DNA of 64,000 bases from Cordylochernes scorpioides (GCA_030710605.1 CP092879.1:44893151-44957150); one strand, 5' to 3'. Shown: positions 42,922-55,855, numbered from the stretch's first letter. Notes: generated by a model not told the origin, from the letters alone. Numbers and translations: made by a program.

Positions 42922-44188
42922 ACCATCTTTGTTGCATATACCTCATTTTATCTGTTGTTTTTATTATTCCATTTCACATTTAGTATTCCAGTCAATCACG
43001 TATTACCCATATATTTTAACGCCACTTTCCATATATTATCTATATAAACGTTATTTACATCTCAATTCATATATTGATTTAATCGATATATCGTTTCAGA
43101 ATTGATTTGAATTTCATTCACTTCTTATAAGCATCTGTAGTTTTATCACGAATTACTTGAGAGCTTTAAATTTCACAGCTTCATCTCCATTTACATATTT
43201 ACATATATCTTTGATGTATTCCAATCGTTAAGCTGATGTTTGAAAACTCCACTTCACATGCATTGTCAAATAAACTATTTTTAGTTCCTTATGTGATGGA
43301 TTATTGTGTCAAACACAAAAATATATGTAACGAAAGAGGCACCTCTCCTTTTTATTATGTATTAAAACAAAGCATTATATTTATCATCCCTGACTGATAT
43401 TTTGGAGAATTACTGTCGCCATTTTAAAGGAAAAACGTACTGAAGCTGTCGAGATTTTGCCTATTGTCGGATGAATCTGAATAGACAAAATCTTGAACTA
43501 TTCTAAAGGCTAATCTAAAGAGACATGGGTCACCTCTCTCGTCAAAATAGACGTCTAAAACCAGACGCCATCTATTGACCGTCGCCGTAAGCTAGCGGCC
43601 TCGGGTCGGTGACAAAGCCACAACACCAGCTTTGGCAAACTGAAAAGCGTCCACCAAGAGACCATGGTTTCGGGATAATGGCCCTCGTCAGCCTAGAGCG
43701 GACTTTATTCTATGAGATCCACACGGGGGATCTAATGGGATCTTGACAATCTGCCAAAGAGGTGTTTTGCTGGCAAGGTGGCTGGGCCAAATCTATGGCT
43801 AAAATATAGATGGAAATTTTGCCGTGAAGAACTTGATCTAAAGAGACAAGGGTCGCCTCTCCCGTCAAAATATAATCAAAATTTCTATCTATATTCTAAA
43901 AGCGTTTTACCATGAAACATTGTGAGAGTGATTCACCGAAAAGTCAGTTAGTACAATCTGTCAGCATAAGGTTTGTAGAGTATTGGTTTCTCATCAATAA
44001 AGGTATGTACAGAAAATATCGAATATGCGAAATAAACTCTGAGAGAAAATGACAAAAACTGACACAAGACTTAGAACAAAACACTATAAAAGAATGATAA
44101 TACATCCAGATGGCACAAGAACCTATAGGACATTCAACAACTGTTGTGGTGTGGAACTAACTCCTACTCACATATTCTCATTTCCACA

Positions 44189-44296
44189 ATGGCCGCAGCC
44201 TTGCAGAAAATTGACATGAACCCAGAGCAGCGGCTTTACACACCCAAGATAGTGGACATTGCTGCTGCTGTGATCGAGATGCATGGTGACATTTGA
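44189..44296 (+). CDS. small exon-like frame, right-arm copy
   Basis: Counterpart of 35622-35729 with the same 35 codons (MAAALQKIDMNPEQRLYTPK...). See that entry for its relation to the 118-bp array. Confidence 0.35.
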   Translation: MAAALQKIDMNPEQRLYTPKIVDIAAAVIEMHGDI

Positions 44297-44665
44297 AGCT
44301 CTTCATTGGACACGACAACAATAGAAACAAAGGTATATACCAACGTAAACAGAAAGGCGCTTACCAAATGAAGAAGATTTTGATGAAGCGCGTTGAGTTT
44401 ATTCAGAGGCTGCTCAAATATTCGAAGCAGTTATCACATTATCATACAAGTCAACATTTGAATCATGATTATAATCATTTTTCTGATTAAGGTCGCAATC
44501 CATATCTTCTGCATAAAGGTCGATTATCAACACCATCGTCCATTGTGGCTCATTAAAGTCAAAGGTATATACAGTGAAACCTCGGTATAAAAAAAAACCA
44601 AGGTAACTACACCATCAACTGTGATAGAATGAGACAAATAGAAAAAAAATGTAGTCGGAATAAAA

Positions 44666-44884
44666 TACACTCATAGACAAAACTTAAGAAAGTTTTACCT
44701 TTAGGCATGTATATCTGGATTCATCCAATAACTCTGGAAGATATTTGAAACACAGTGACCTTTATTGAAGATACACAAGATAACCAAGAATGGACAAAAT
44801 TGCCTCTCTGTCTCCTTAAAAAAAAAAATAGACAACCGGTGCATCAAAGACTTTCCACTTCCTTAGGTTTTGTCCACGAGTGTA
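44666..44884. mobile_element. mariner-type MITE, right-arm copy
   Basis: Reverse counterpart of 35035-35252 with both terminal repeats. Confidence 0.75.
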
Positions 44885-45156
44885 TATATAAATGAGGAAA
44901 ACACACAGTCCATTGGTTTACTATAGCTAAAGTTTATGGTTGCCACAAATATTAGGAATTATTTTAAGTTTATTATAAAGAAAGGAAGAGTTTCGCCATA
45001 TTCACGGTTAGTTTTAGCGAGGTTTTACTGTATTGAATGAATATTTTAAGGAATGATTCGAGTTTTTCAGATTAATTACACATTTTATGTTTTATTTGAT
45101 TTTCAATAATACATTTATAAATTTAATTGTTATCTATCGTTAAAATTTATAACAAA

Positions 45157-45907
45157 CTAGCGGACCCGCCCGGCTTCGCCCGGGTTTTACCCGAGTGAAT
45201 GTTTGTCTAACGAACATTTGTTAAAACAATTCTCTTTAAACTTATAAAACGTACTCGGCTTCGCCCGGGGTTTTACCCGAGTAAAGGTTTGTCTAGCGAA
45301 CATTTGTTAAAACAATTCTCTAAAAACTTATTTAAAAATAAAAAAGATATATTTTGATAATTTGAAACTCGTAAATTTGAATCTCTCGATAAAGTGAACA
45401 TTTTTTCCCGGTCCCTGTGTGCCTTGTCATCCTGAATTTTGTCTTTCCTAATTTTCTACATTAGAAAATCATAGTTTTATCTAGTGAACATTTTTTCCCG
45501 GTCCCTTGAGAAATACTCGATAAGTTGAATAAAATCAATATTAATTGGTTCCCTCGGTAATTGGAAGTTAAAGGAATAGTATCTTCGCCTTGGAATTGTA
45601 TCATTATTCTTGTCGCAAATAAATTGCCGTGTCATCCTGAGATAATCTTACTTTTGATAAATAATATTTAAGATAACAAACTTAGTGATAAGAAAACTTG
45701 TTATCATCGTCACAATGGGGGCGCTGCTTGCGAGTTAAATCTACAAATCTGCAAATAACTCTAAGGATTTTCAAGATATTCATGAAATTATTTTTCAAAA
45801 ACCTTCCCGGTGATATACCTAATAATATCCCAAAATTTCACGGCGATTGGATGTATGGTTTTTAATCTATAGAGTACAGACAGACATTCAATTTTATATA
45901 TATAAGA
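45157..45907 (-). mobile_element. short Helitron with doubled 3' end, right-arm copy
   Basis: Counterpart of 34008-34762: CTAG complement at 45157-45160 and 5' TC at 45906-45907. Confidence 0.8.
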
Positions 45908-46268
45908 TAACTAGACGCCGACCCGGGCTTCGCCCCGGGATTGACCCGTGTGCATATCTACCCGAGTGATATATATTTAGATAAGATTTTTTTTTAAATA
46001 ATTGTTTTTACTCAAGGGAAAGTTTGTAGTCTAGTACGTTAATATAATCAATCTATCTGAATATTAGGAAAGGTCAGGTAATTTTTTTGTAGGGTGATGC
46101 TCTGAAAAAGAACGCTATACCACTTTATCACTAAACAAATTGGCGAGTCAAAAATAAGCAACCTAAACAATCCATTAGCTTTGCAAGATAAGAACAGAAA
46201 TAGAGAAATGCATGCAAAATTTTAAACACAAATCAAAATCTTTAATCCTCATTATTATTTTTTTTTTT

Positions 46269-46533
46269 TGCTTATCCCTAGTACACGTGGTACAGGCCAT
46301 GATAAGCATGGTGGGTAGTTAGCGACTGCTTTTTACTGTAAGCGCACCACATGTCTACACATGTGAAAGCAGTTTGACTTTGCACTTACAAATGTGCCAG
46401 AGCCCCGTTTGGTTACTTGCACTCGCTGGTGGGGTTGGACTTTTGCAAGAATCGGGGGGGCCATTGGAGCATTTTTTTTTAAACAGAAAAAAGTGTCCAA
46501 TGCGGGGATCGAACCCGGGACGTAGTGGTCGTA
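46269..46533 (-). mobile_element. SINE with truncated head, unit 1
   Basis: Body and box B of the 305-bp SINE; the tRNA head stops before box A and joins 'tattttgtttctattaca'. Confidence 0.75.
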
Positions 46534-46867
46534 TTTTGTTTCTATTACATTACATGGAATAGTTTTTTTTTTTTTCTAATAAAATTTACTGACCTCTTTG
46601 TTCACTGAAACCGAAACAATTTGATGAAACTATTGATATAATCAATCTATCTGAATATTAGGAAAGGTCAGGTAATTTTTTTGTAGGGTGATGCTCTGAA
46701 AAAGAACGCTATACCACTTTATCACTAAACAAATTGGCGAGTCAAAAATAAGCAACCTAAACAATCCATTAGCTTTGCAAGATAAGAACAGAAATAGAGA
46801 AATGCATGCAAAATTTTCAACACAAATCAAAATCTTTAATCCTCATTATTTTTTTATTTTTTATTTT

Positions 46868-47133
46868 TTGCTTATCCCTAGTACACGTGGTACAGGCCAT
46901 GATAAGCATGGTGGGTAGTTAGCGACTGCTTTTTACTGTAAGCGCACCACATGTCTACACATGTGAAAGCAGTTCGACTTTGCACTTACAAATGTGCCAG
47001 AGCCCCGTTTGGTTACTTGCACTCGCTGGTGGGGTTGGACTTTTGCAAGAATCGGGGGGGCCATTGGAGCATTTTTTTTTTAAACAGAAAAAAGTGTCCA
47101 ATGCGGGGATCGAACCCGGATCGTAGTGGTCGT
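46868..47133 (-). mobile_element. SINE with truncated head, unit 2
   Basis: Same truncated structure and same junction as unit 1, as expected from duplication of the whole block. Confidence 0.75.
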
Positions 47134-47508
47134 ATTTTGTTTCTATTACATTACATGGAATAGTTTTTTTTTTCTAATAAAATTTACTGACCTCTTTGTT
47201 CACTGAAACCGAAACAATGTGTATGTTAGACCACTCTTTGTTCAACCTTACACATTGTTTAGGTCTCTTATTAGGTGCAAGATGTATACTTATGCTAAAA
47301 TGGTAATTTGGGTAAACATAGGTAAATTCATGTTGGGCCAGTATTGTTCAGCAAGCCAACACATATAACATTACGGTATGAAGCAAGTTGCGCTAAAACT
47401 AATATTTCCAATCAAATTATCAAAAAATAACACATACTATGTAATATAAACACATGTATGTAAAATAAACACAATAAAATAACCAATAATTAAAAACCAT
47501 AAATTTTT

Positions 47509-48177
47509 CTAACACAGTATACTTCTTAAGTAAGAATACCTTACCATGAAGGTTGAAAACCCTACACATTGAAACATGTGAAAAATGTAGCATGTGTGGT
47601 GTATGATGGGCTTGAAGAGAAAATATTTAAAAAAGATATTTATTGAAACTTTTGTAATACCACACAAAATATGCATATTTACAGTTACAACTTGTCTAGC
47701 ACCAAAAGATGTCATTTGGAATATAGAGTTATATCTACGGATATGCAGCAAGAAGGACTTCGATAGAGGATGTAGGCCAGAGAGCAAAGAGAAAATAGGT
47801 TCTGGAGGGGACTCAATAGCAAGTAGAGAAACTCTACCTTGTTTACAACAGAGGCCAAAGAGTTCATCTCTAAATCTCAAAGCAGAGCAAAACTGGCATA
47901 CCCGAGACATTTGGCCTATATCGACAGATGAATCAGCTTTATAATCAATATGGGTATTATACTGCAAACCTGAAAACGGCTTATGAGTCCAAAGCTGAAT
48001 ACGCTGAACAGGAACTTGCATAGTTTTTGCAGCTGCGACGCGGGCTTCAGAATACCTAAGACGGCGAAGCGCACGACGCGTCTCACTTTGAAGTGGTGTC
48101 TCAATAGCTATAGCATTCCTATATCTCCTGGAAGCAGCCGTATTCCTACCAATTAAAGGTCGGCTGCGGCGAGGCAT
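47509..48177 (-). pseudogene. Helitron Rep/helicase N-terminal fragment
   Basis: ATG at 48177 opens MPRRSRPLIGRNTAASRRYR, a basic leader. Residues about 100-160 hold the conserved block before the Rep domain: CQFCSALRFRDELFGLCC, then PPEPIFSLLSGLHPLS, then RRYNSIFQMTSFGA. C-X2-C and CC fit its zinc-binding region. After SFGA the similarity ends and the frame continues for about 60 residues of unrelated hydrophobic sequence. The Rep nuclease motifs and PIF1-like helicase are absent from the element. It is therefore a decayed autonomous copy or an internally deleted derivative; an intron at the break is possible. Confidence 0.8.
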
Positions 48178-48297
48178 ATTCTGAAAAAAAATATTGAGAT
48201 TAATAACAAAAGCTTAAAAACCAGCAATTTATAAACAAAGCAAAAAAAATACCTGTCTTTTTGAGGTAAAAATCAAAATTCCTAAATTTTTTCTTCA

Positions 48298-48671
48298 AAA
48301 TAACCTTCCAGATATGTTAAAAAGATTATAAAAAACTAAAAGCATAATATTAAAGCTAAAAAATTAATGTACAAAACCATTTATCATTAAAAAGCCTCAA
48401 AAATAGACCAACCGCAGGACACGGCAATGAAAAAGCATGCTTTTTTGAGGAAAAAAATAGAAATAAGAAAAATAAGAAATAAGAAAAAAGCATGCTTTTT
48501 CTTCAAAATAACCTTCCAGATATGTTAAAAAGATTATAAAAAACTAAAAGCATAATATTAAAAAGCTAAAAAATTAATGTACAAAACCAGTTATCATTAA
48601 AAAGCCTCAAAAATAGACCAACCGCAGGACACGGCAATGAAAAAGCATGCTTTTTTGAGGAAAAAAATAGA
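48298..48671. repeat. about 170-bp direct duplication
   Basis: 'aataaccttccagatatgtt' to 'ttttttgaggaaaaaaatag' occurs at 48298-48471 and 48508-48671, nearly identical, within the 3.8-kb Helitron. Confidence 0.75.
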
Positions 48672-48979
48672 AATAATTTTCTAAAATACAAAATACAACC
48701 CCTATATGTTAAAAAAAACTATAAATAATCTAAATATAAAATACTTAATCAAATAAATTAAAATATCTTAAATAAAATTTTGAAAAAGGACCTCAAAAAG
48801 ACAAATAAATGAATCTGTTAAAGAAATCCCTCGCTTATTTAAAAATATAAATAACCTATTTTTTAGATACAACCCATATATGTAGAAAATATAATAAATA
48901 AACTGTATTTAAAAGATAAAAGCAATAATTAAAAAACTCCATAAGAAAATTTAAAAAAGGACTTCAATAAATAAATACC

Positions 48980-49440
48980 AAATATTTCGAATTAGAGCAG
49001 TTATTTTAAACGGCGAATTAGATCAGTTAAATCTAAAAATGAAAATATATATATAAATAAATAAAACATACAAAATATTTCAAGAGCAGTTATTAAGCTA
49101 CGCTTGGCATCATAATGTTCGCATGTAAAGCTATTTCAGGCCTTACATATTTCTAACAACCTTTTTGAAATAGGTTTTTGAAACATGGAAATTATAATAC
49201 TTCAAATAAATAGAAATAGAGTGAACACAAATAAAACATACCAAATATTTCGAATTAGAGCAGTTATTTTAAACGGCGAATTAGATCAGTTATATCTAAA
49301 AATGAAAATATAAATAAATAAATAAAACATACCAAATATTTCAAGAGAAATTATTTTAAACGACGAATTAGATCAGTTATATCTAAAAATGAAAATTTAT
49401 AAATAAATAAAACCTACCAAATATTTCAAATTAGAGCAGT
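48980..49440. repeat. repeats shared with the 868-bp Helitron
   Basis: Three to four copies of 'accaaatatttcgaattaga' plus 'aacggcgaattagatcagtt' lie in tandem. The block also includes a fragment of the tRNA-like region (near 49090, 'ttaagctacgcttggc') found in full at 24057 and 59491. This ties the two Helitrons together. Confidence 0.65.
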
Positions 49441-49716
49441 TAGCAAGTAGCGGAAAGTAAACACTTTTCAAAGTATAAATACTTTTACTCTGTTGAATTT
49501 TTTTGTATTTTATCGATAACAGCAAAGTTATGTATTTTAAAGTTAGGAAAAATATTTTGATGTTAAGCAAAACCTGCTCCATCTCGTTTTACATAAATGT
49601 TGAAAATTTGGCTGAAATTGATGCATTGTAACGAAAGTTTATAGTGATGTACTCTTATGAAATTTGCATTTTATTATAATAGATATAAATGAGTTTTAAA
49701 AATTGTAAAAAAAAAA

Positions 49717-49787
49717 TGCATCGGCCGGGAATCGAACCCGGGCCGCCCGCGTGGCAGGCGAGCATTCTACCACTGAACCACCGATGC
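49717..49787 (-). tRNA. tRNA-Gly (GCC), right-arm copy
   Basis: Identical to 33900-33970 on the opposite strand, with complete cloverleaf features and anticodon GCC. Confidence 0.95.
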
Positions 49788-50079
49788 TTTAAAAAATGGC
49801 CATATTTAGGTATTCATTCCATTCCGGATTAGTCCGCGTAAAAAAAAGTTCTTCAAATGAAAAAAAAAAAAAAAGAAATAGCCAAAAATACTAATCAAAA
49901 TGCAGCCGAAAATTTTCCTCAGGTTTATAAAAAGCGACATGCAAAATATGGTACCAATTGGTTCAGTAGTTTTTGAGTTTATCGCGAAACAGACAGACAG
50001 ACAGAAATTGACTTTTATATATATATATATATATATAGAGATATAGAGATATAGAGATAGAGATATAGAGATAGAGATT

Positions 50080-50890
50080 TACTCTTCATTGTTGGCTTTT
50101 TAACTTACATTCATTCTTCATTGTTGGCTTTTTATATTACATTCACTCTTCATTGTTGGCTTTTTATCTTACATTCACTCTGTTGGCTTTTTATATTACA
50201 TTCATTCTTCATTGTTGGCTTTTTATATTACATTTACTCTATATTGTTGGCTTTTTATATTACATTCACTCTTCATTGTTGGCTTTTTATCTTACATTCA
50301 TTCTTCATTGTTGGCTTTTTATATTATATTTACTCTTCATTGTTGGCTTTTTATCTTACATTTATTCTTCATTGTTGGCTTTTTATATTACATTCACTCT
50401 TCATTGTTGGCTTTTTATCTTACATTCATTCTTCATTGTTGGCTTTTTATATTACATTCACTCTTCATTGTTGGCTTTTTATCTTACATTCACTCTGTTG
50501 GCTTTTTATATTACATTTACTCTTCATTGTTGGCTTTTTATCTTACATTCACTCTTCATTGTTGGCTTTTTATATTATATTTACTCTTCATTGTTGGTTT
50601 TTTATCTTACATTCATTCTTCATTGTTGGCTTTTTATATTATATTTACTCTTCATTGTTGGCTTTTTATCTTACATTCATTCTTCATTGTTGGCTTTTTA
50701 TATTACATTTACTATTCATTGTTGGCTTTTTATCTTACATTCACTCTTCATTGTTGGCTTTTTACCTTACATTCATTCTTCATTGTTGGCTTTTTATATT
50801 ACATTCACTCTTCATTGTTGGCTTTTTATCTTTCTTTCATTCTTCATTGTTGGCTTTTTATATTGCATTCACTCTTCATTGTTGGCTTTT
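50080..50890. repeat. 32-bp minisatellite, right-arm copy
   Basis: Reverse counterpart of 32690-33650, with about five fewer units. The unit-number difference adds to the evidence that the two arms are separate sequences rather than an exact duplicate. Confidence 0.88.
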
Positions 50891-51249
50891 TATATCATAT
50901 AGAAAATCATAGTTTTATCTAGTGAACATTTTTTCCCGTGTCACATTGCCGTGTCATCCTGAGATAATCTTACTTTTGATAAATAATATTTAAGATAACA
51001 ACCTTAGTGATAAGAAAACTTGTTAACATCGTCACAATGGGGGCGCTGCTTGCGAGTTAAATCTACAAATCTGCAAGTAACTCTAAGGTTATTCAAGATA
51101 TTCATTAAATTATTTTTCAAAAACCTTCCCGGTGATATACCTAATAATATCCCAAAATTTCACGGCGATTGGATGTATGGTTTTTGAATCTATAGAGTAC
51201 AAACAAACAAACAAACAGACAGACAGACATTCAATTTTATATATATAGA
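50891..51249 (-). mobile_element. Helitron 5' part, right-arm copy
   Basis: Counterpart of 32321-32680; the 5' TC is the complement of 51248-51249, preceded by A. Confidence 0.7.
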
Positions 51250-51494
51250 TTTATTTTTCTGGTAATGTGTTTCTTTTTCAATATAAGGTTGTCTCAAAAG
51301 TTGTGTTTATCTTAAAACGTTGTTTTTCTTATTACTTGGTGAATAATATTATTACGATGAATTCCAAATAATACATAATATTACAATTACTGTATACATA
51401 ATACAAAGACATTATACATAACGGCGAATAATATTGGTATTTCAATTTTTTGCAAGTGTTTACGAACTTTTGGGATAACCTCTTGTATCATCAC

Positions 51495-52030
51495 ACAAAT
51501 AATATCTTTACAGACCTTACTATAATGATAAAGGTTATTGAATGAGAGGATTCACCACTGATGAGCCAAGTTCTCTTATTCAAAAACTTTTATCATTGTC
51601 GTAAGAGGTCTGTAGAGATAATATTTGATGGTATTATTAAAAAGAAACTCCTTTTCAGAAATATTTAGTTATTTAAAAATATTTATAATTTTTACAGTCC
51701 TTATATCTGATGCTTGGCGATACACACCTGTAGAAGACATGAGAAACTTTCCTTAGAAAACTGATACAGCGTGTCATTGAAGCTATATGCTCACAAAAAA
51801 TGGTCGCATAACTATGATGTTCAAGATTTGACAATATGTAAGAATATAACGAATGAAGACATTAAGACACGAATGTTTCTTTTCACAAATAAATCAAACT
51901 TCTACTGTCCTTACTGCAATGAAAAATTATTGGGATGGCTTGATTCATCAGTGGTGAATGCAGTAAGGTGAGTAGAAGTTTGATTTATTTGTTAAAAGAA
52001 AAATTCGCATCTTAATGTTTTCATTCACAT
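51495..52030. mobile_element. two foldback elements, right-arm copies
   Basis: Counterparts of 31945-32080 and 31580-31780 with the same loop core and arms. Confidence 0.55.
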
Positions 52031-52071
52031 ATAGATGGCGCGTTCTTGCTTTGTATTAATGTAAGGATATA

Positions 52072-52309
52072 TCACAGACGTTTGAAGACGCCAAAGAGTC
52101 CCGGGAGAGGACTGGAGAGTCCAGCGAAAGGCAGAGGTCCCAGAGGTTTCAAGGACGTGCATTCGTCTTCAAATTCCTCTCCAGAGAAGCAGGATACGTT
52201 GATCAAGTCCTTGGCGTAGTTACCGTAGAGGTCGGTAAAGAAATCAGCACTTTCTTGAGAACAGGCGCTTGTAGCTTTACCGATACACTTCTTGTATGTT
52301 CTCATGGCA
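52072..52309 (-). CDS. gene P last exon, right-arm copy
   Basis: Counterpart of 31263-31500 with the same acceptor, frame and stop. One visible replacement is Ser to Gly in the DLYSNY segment. Confidence 0.75.
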
Positions 52310-52877
52310 CTGCAAACACATTAATGAAACTGAGATAATGCTCAAATATACATTTATGTCTAGATTTATTTTTAATTTATTCAAAGTATATCGTAGAAGA
52401 ATCTTCAATAAGAGGCCGGATAAAACATGGATACTCCTAGTCTCTCCTACAGATGATCGTTCAACGAAAGTGGGATTGATGAATTTCATAAATGCAGCCG
52501 CTCATCAAGTCTCTCATGGGATGTTTTATTGATATACCGCACGGATCACTATATAAGGTAAAAAGACAAATTTATCATTATTTACGGCGCTATTTTTAAA
52601 ACAATTTTCTACCACTATCAAATGTAAATTATAAAATATTGACTATAACAAAGATGATATAATGATAATGATATCGCATTTTTATTTATATGCTAACTAC
52701 AATTCTCTATATGTTGGTTAATAAAATTGTGAAAACTAAAAAAGACAACCGATAAAATATCAATGGAGATCACTTATGAATTACTTATTTGTTTTTGGTT
52801 CATGGTTCATAGGTACCTCTTATGGTTTCTATATCAATAAGTTAAATTGAACACTAAGAAATAACATGAAAGGTAGT

Positions 52878-53164
52878 AGGGGTTAGGTGGAAGGATGATC
52901 TAAACCATTGGTTCTCGACCGCTACGACTCGGGTTCGATTCCCGCATTGGGAACTTTTTTATGTTTAAAAAAAAAATGCTTCAATGGCCCCCGATTCTTG
53001 CAAAAGTCCAACCCCACCAGCGAGTGCAAGTAACCAAACGGGGATCTGGCACATTTGTAAGTGCAAAGTCGAACTGCTTTTCACATGTGTAGACATGTGG
53101 TGCACTTTAAGTAAAAGTAGTCACTTACTATGTACTAGTACCATGTGTACTAGGGATAAGCAAA
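52878..53164 (+). mobile_element. SINE, right-arm copy
   Basis: Counterpart of 30400-30684, with a few substitutions in head and body. Confidence 0.8.
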
Positions 53165-53325
53165 AGAAAATAGAGGTAGCTAGAAGATAGGTGGTAGCAG
53201 ATGCATTCCTATGGTTTAAAAATATTCAAATAACTTATCGAAAACTAAACACTGTCCATCTTTTAATATGATGTGCTCTTGGTATTCTTCAGGATTAAGA
53301 CAAAACATCAAAATGTACCAAATGG

Positions 53326-53420
53326 GCAATGAATTCTAAAGGTTAATATCATATTTGCACAGGGGCCATGCTAATCATCTTCGTACATTCCAATTTTAGC
53401 AGATGTACCAACAGATAACG
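53326..53420 (-). pseudogene. U6 snRNA pseudogene, right-arm copy
   Basis: Counterpart of 30143-30240; 'aggggccatgctaatcatct' is the complement of the conserved U6 centre. Confidence 0.78.
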
Positions 53421-53889
53421 TCTACAAAAGGTATTGATAACTAGTTTCAAACTTATGTTGGCATGTGTACGAAATAGGAACTTTACAAATATCCCATAAT
53501 TGATCATTGTTGTTTTTAAAAAGGAATTTTAGAGATTTACGCTACAAAGATTAAAACATCTCTGGTTTTCAGCGAAAGATAGCGCTGAATTGATAATTAG
53601 ATCTGAAATGTTGTCTAATTTTGTTAGTATACGGAAAAACATGTAGAGCTCGATATATTAATTATTCTATTTAGGTATATATATTTCTAAACTCTCTTTG
53701 AGAGGCATATGTTCATAGTTCTTTTAAAACACCCATCTCCTGTATTCTATAACAAATATATATAAGGACATATAAAAACCAGTCTAATACAAAGAAGCTT
53801 GCAACTGCAAAGAAGAAACGAAGAAAAGGAACTCCAAGGCAACTACACCACCAGCTGAGGTAAAATGTAGACAAATAGTAAAAGTTGTA

Positions 53890-54082
53890 CCTTTTAGCAT
53901 GTATATCGGGATTCAGACAATAACTCTGAATAATATTTGATACACATTGACCTTTATTGAAGACACACGAGATAACCAAGTGTGAACAAAATTGCATATA
54001 TCTCATTAAAAGAAAAAAAGAACAGATGACCAGCAATATCAAAGACTTATCCATTTCCTTAAGATTTTTCCATGAGTGTATA
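53890..54082. mobile_element. truncated mariner-type MITE, right-arm copy
   Basis: Counterpart of 29483-29672. Confidence 0.55.
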
Positions 54083-54183
54083 AATGGAATTTATAACTTA
54101 TTTAAATATATTTTCATAATATATTTATAACTAATTTAAAACTTAGTAATTTTGAAGGTAATATTGAAGATAGCGACACCTAC

Positions 54184-54347
54184 CAACATACTCTCGGAAT
54201 CCGAGTTTCATCATCAGCACTTCTGTAGATGTGGTAGACGGTGTCTGAGATATAGTGCATGCAATCGTCGAGCTGTCCCTTGGTTTTGGTCATGCAGGGC
54301 CCGTGGGATAGAAGTTCTGGACATTCTCTCTCACACTTAGTAATGTT
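54184..54347 (-). CDS. gene P exon 4, right-arm copy
   Basis: Counterpart of 29254-29417 with the same donor. At the start the complement of TGTGAGAGAGAATGTCC is preserved. One change near the 3' part alters 'atctcagacacc' to 'atatctcagacacc', a 2-bp insertion in the complement (near 54246-54256). This would shift the frame, so this copy may be broken or the base calls may be wrong. Confidence 0.55.
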
Positions 54348-54349
54348 CT

Positions 54350-54650
54350 ATAACTGAGGAAGAGTTAACTAATTCAGTAGGATTGAGGAAGATTTAACCA
54401 ATTTAGTAGGATTGAGGAAGATTTAACCAATTTAGTAGGATTGAGGAAGATTTAACCAATTCAGTAGGATTGAGGAAGATTTAACCAATTCAGTAGGATT
54501 GAGGAAGAGTTAACCAATTCAGTAGAATTGAGGAAGATTTAACCAATTCAGTAGGATTGAGGAAGATTTAACCAATTCAGTAGGTCTGAGGACGATTTAG
54601 TAGGATTGAGGAAGATTTAAATAATTCAGTAGGACTGAGGAGGGGTAAAC
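54350..54650. repeat. 29-bp minisatellite, right-arm copy
   Basis: Counterpart of 28960-29245. Unit number is similar. Confidence 0.7.
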
Positions 54651-54963
54651 CCCAATTCAAGTCTAATAGTAGACAATATATTATTTTATTTTTGTGGTTG
54701 TAATAAAATCTTTGGATCTCTCTCTGAATAAATCTTGATATGATAAAAGTATAGAGGAAATTAAACGATAAAATGGTTGATAATGACTATAAGTATCTTG
54801 ACTACTTGTATCCTTATTGCATATGAGTAAGAATCCAAGATTTGAAAGCTTTTATCAAAGAGCATTAATGTACTTAATAAATGCATCGTTAACAATTTTG
54901 CATTCATTTTTTTTCTGAAATTTCAAAGCTCTCATCCGTATTGTTAGGAGAGCTGCTACCTAC

Positions 54964-55045
54964 CATCACGCTGGGTAGAACACCAGGTCCTGGTGAAGTT
55001 GGCGATCTCATACAGAGCGACGTTTGCAAGATGGGCCTTGAAGGA
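54964..55045 (-). pseudogene. gene P partial exon, right-arm copy
   Basis: Counterpart of 28572-28653, with the same truncation at the same point, so the truncation predates the split of the two arms. Confidence 0.6.
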
Positions 55046-55642
55046 AGATTTAAATAATTCAGAAGGATTGAGGAAGAGTTAACCCCAATTCAGTAGGACT
55101 GAGGAAAAGTTAAACAAATCAGTAGGCCTAAGAAAAGTTAACCAATTCAGAGAGTAGGTCTAAAGAATATTTAACCAATTCCGTAGGTCTGAGGAAGAGT
55201 TAGCCAATTCAGTATAGGCCATAAGAATAAATAGCCGTCAAAATATCTCTATATTTTAATAAAGAGGCATATTCAAATTCGAATCATTTCACTTTTATAG
55301 TACCCATTTTCAAGTATAATTAGATATAGAAACTATTCTGCTCAAGAGGTATCCGTGTTTTAACATTACCGTTGAGTCCTTCAACTACTCTGGTAAATTC
55401 TGGAGCTCTTGGCCACCCTGAGGCCAGAATATCTACCACCCAACTAGACGAAAGAGACCTACTGGGAGATCTAAAGATATCTACTGATGCACATGACTAG
55501 TACAGAGCAGAAGGGACAAACACCAATTCTGTCCTCCCAAGGGAACAGCAGTCTTTGATTTCCAGACTTAATTCTGGTTATCTACGGACAATGTCTTTCC
55601 AGAATGATTGCAAGGTTTCCAACTATTTCCTAAGTGCAATTC

Positions 55643-55855
55643 TCAACCTACAACCCTAAACCACATCATTGACTGCATTAGCTCATCCATGGATGAGCTA
55701 TACTCATCCTCAGCAGACACCATCTCAAGTTCTGCATGCTGTGGTGGCGGTGTGGTGGTGTCTTGTCCATGGAGCAGATCAGATCGGTCCATGCACCCTG
55801 ACCACAATACCAGCCAACAAAGGTGCCTTATGGAATGGGGGATGTCATTACCTCG
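55643..55855 (-). other. coding-like segment, right-arm copy
   Basis: Counterpart of 27762-27974. The frame stays open apart from substitutions such as Arg to Met in DELRQSM. Confidence 0.3.

Larger units (their letters stand above)
46043..47218. repeat. 594-bp tandem duplication containing a SINE in each unit
   Basis: Units start at 46043 and 46637 with 'tataatcaatctatctgaat' and both run to 'cactgaaaccgaaacaa'. Differences are few, mainly in poly(T/A) lengths. Each holds one SINE (46269-46533 and 46868-47133), so the SINE was present before duplication. Confidence 0.85.
45911..49683 (-). mobile_element. 3,773-bp Helitron absent from the left arm
   Basis: On the minus strand it runs from TCTATTATAATAAAATGC (49683 down) to a GC hairpin and CTAG (45914-45911). 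It is flanked by A and T. The left arm has the undisturbed site 'catttata|ttatctta' at 34004/34005, so this is an exact filled/empty pair. Contents from its 5' end: short AT-rich repeats, a Helitron Rep N-terminal frame (48177-47509), and a 594-bp tandem duplication that includes two SINEs. Confidence 0.9.

Noticed and set aside
44293-44490. Open frame of 65 codons near the right-arm MITE
   Set aside because: AT-rich, low-complexity and not maintained as a recognisable protein. It is likely chance.
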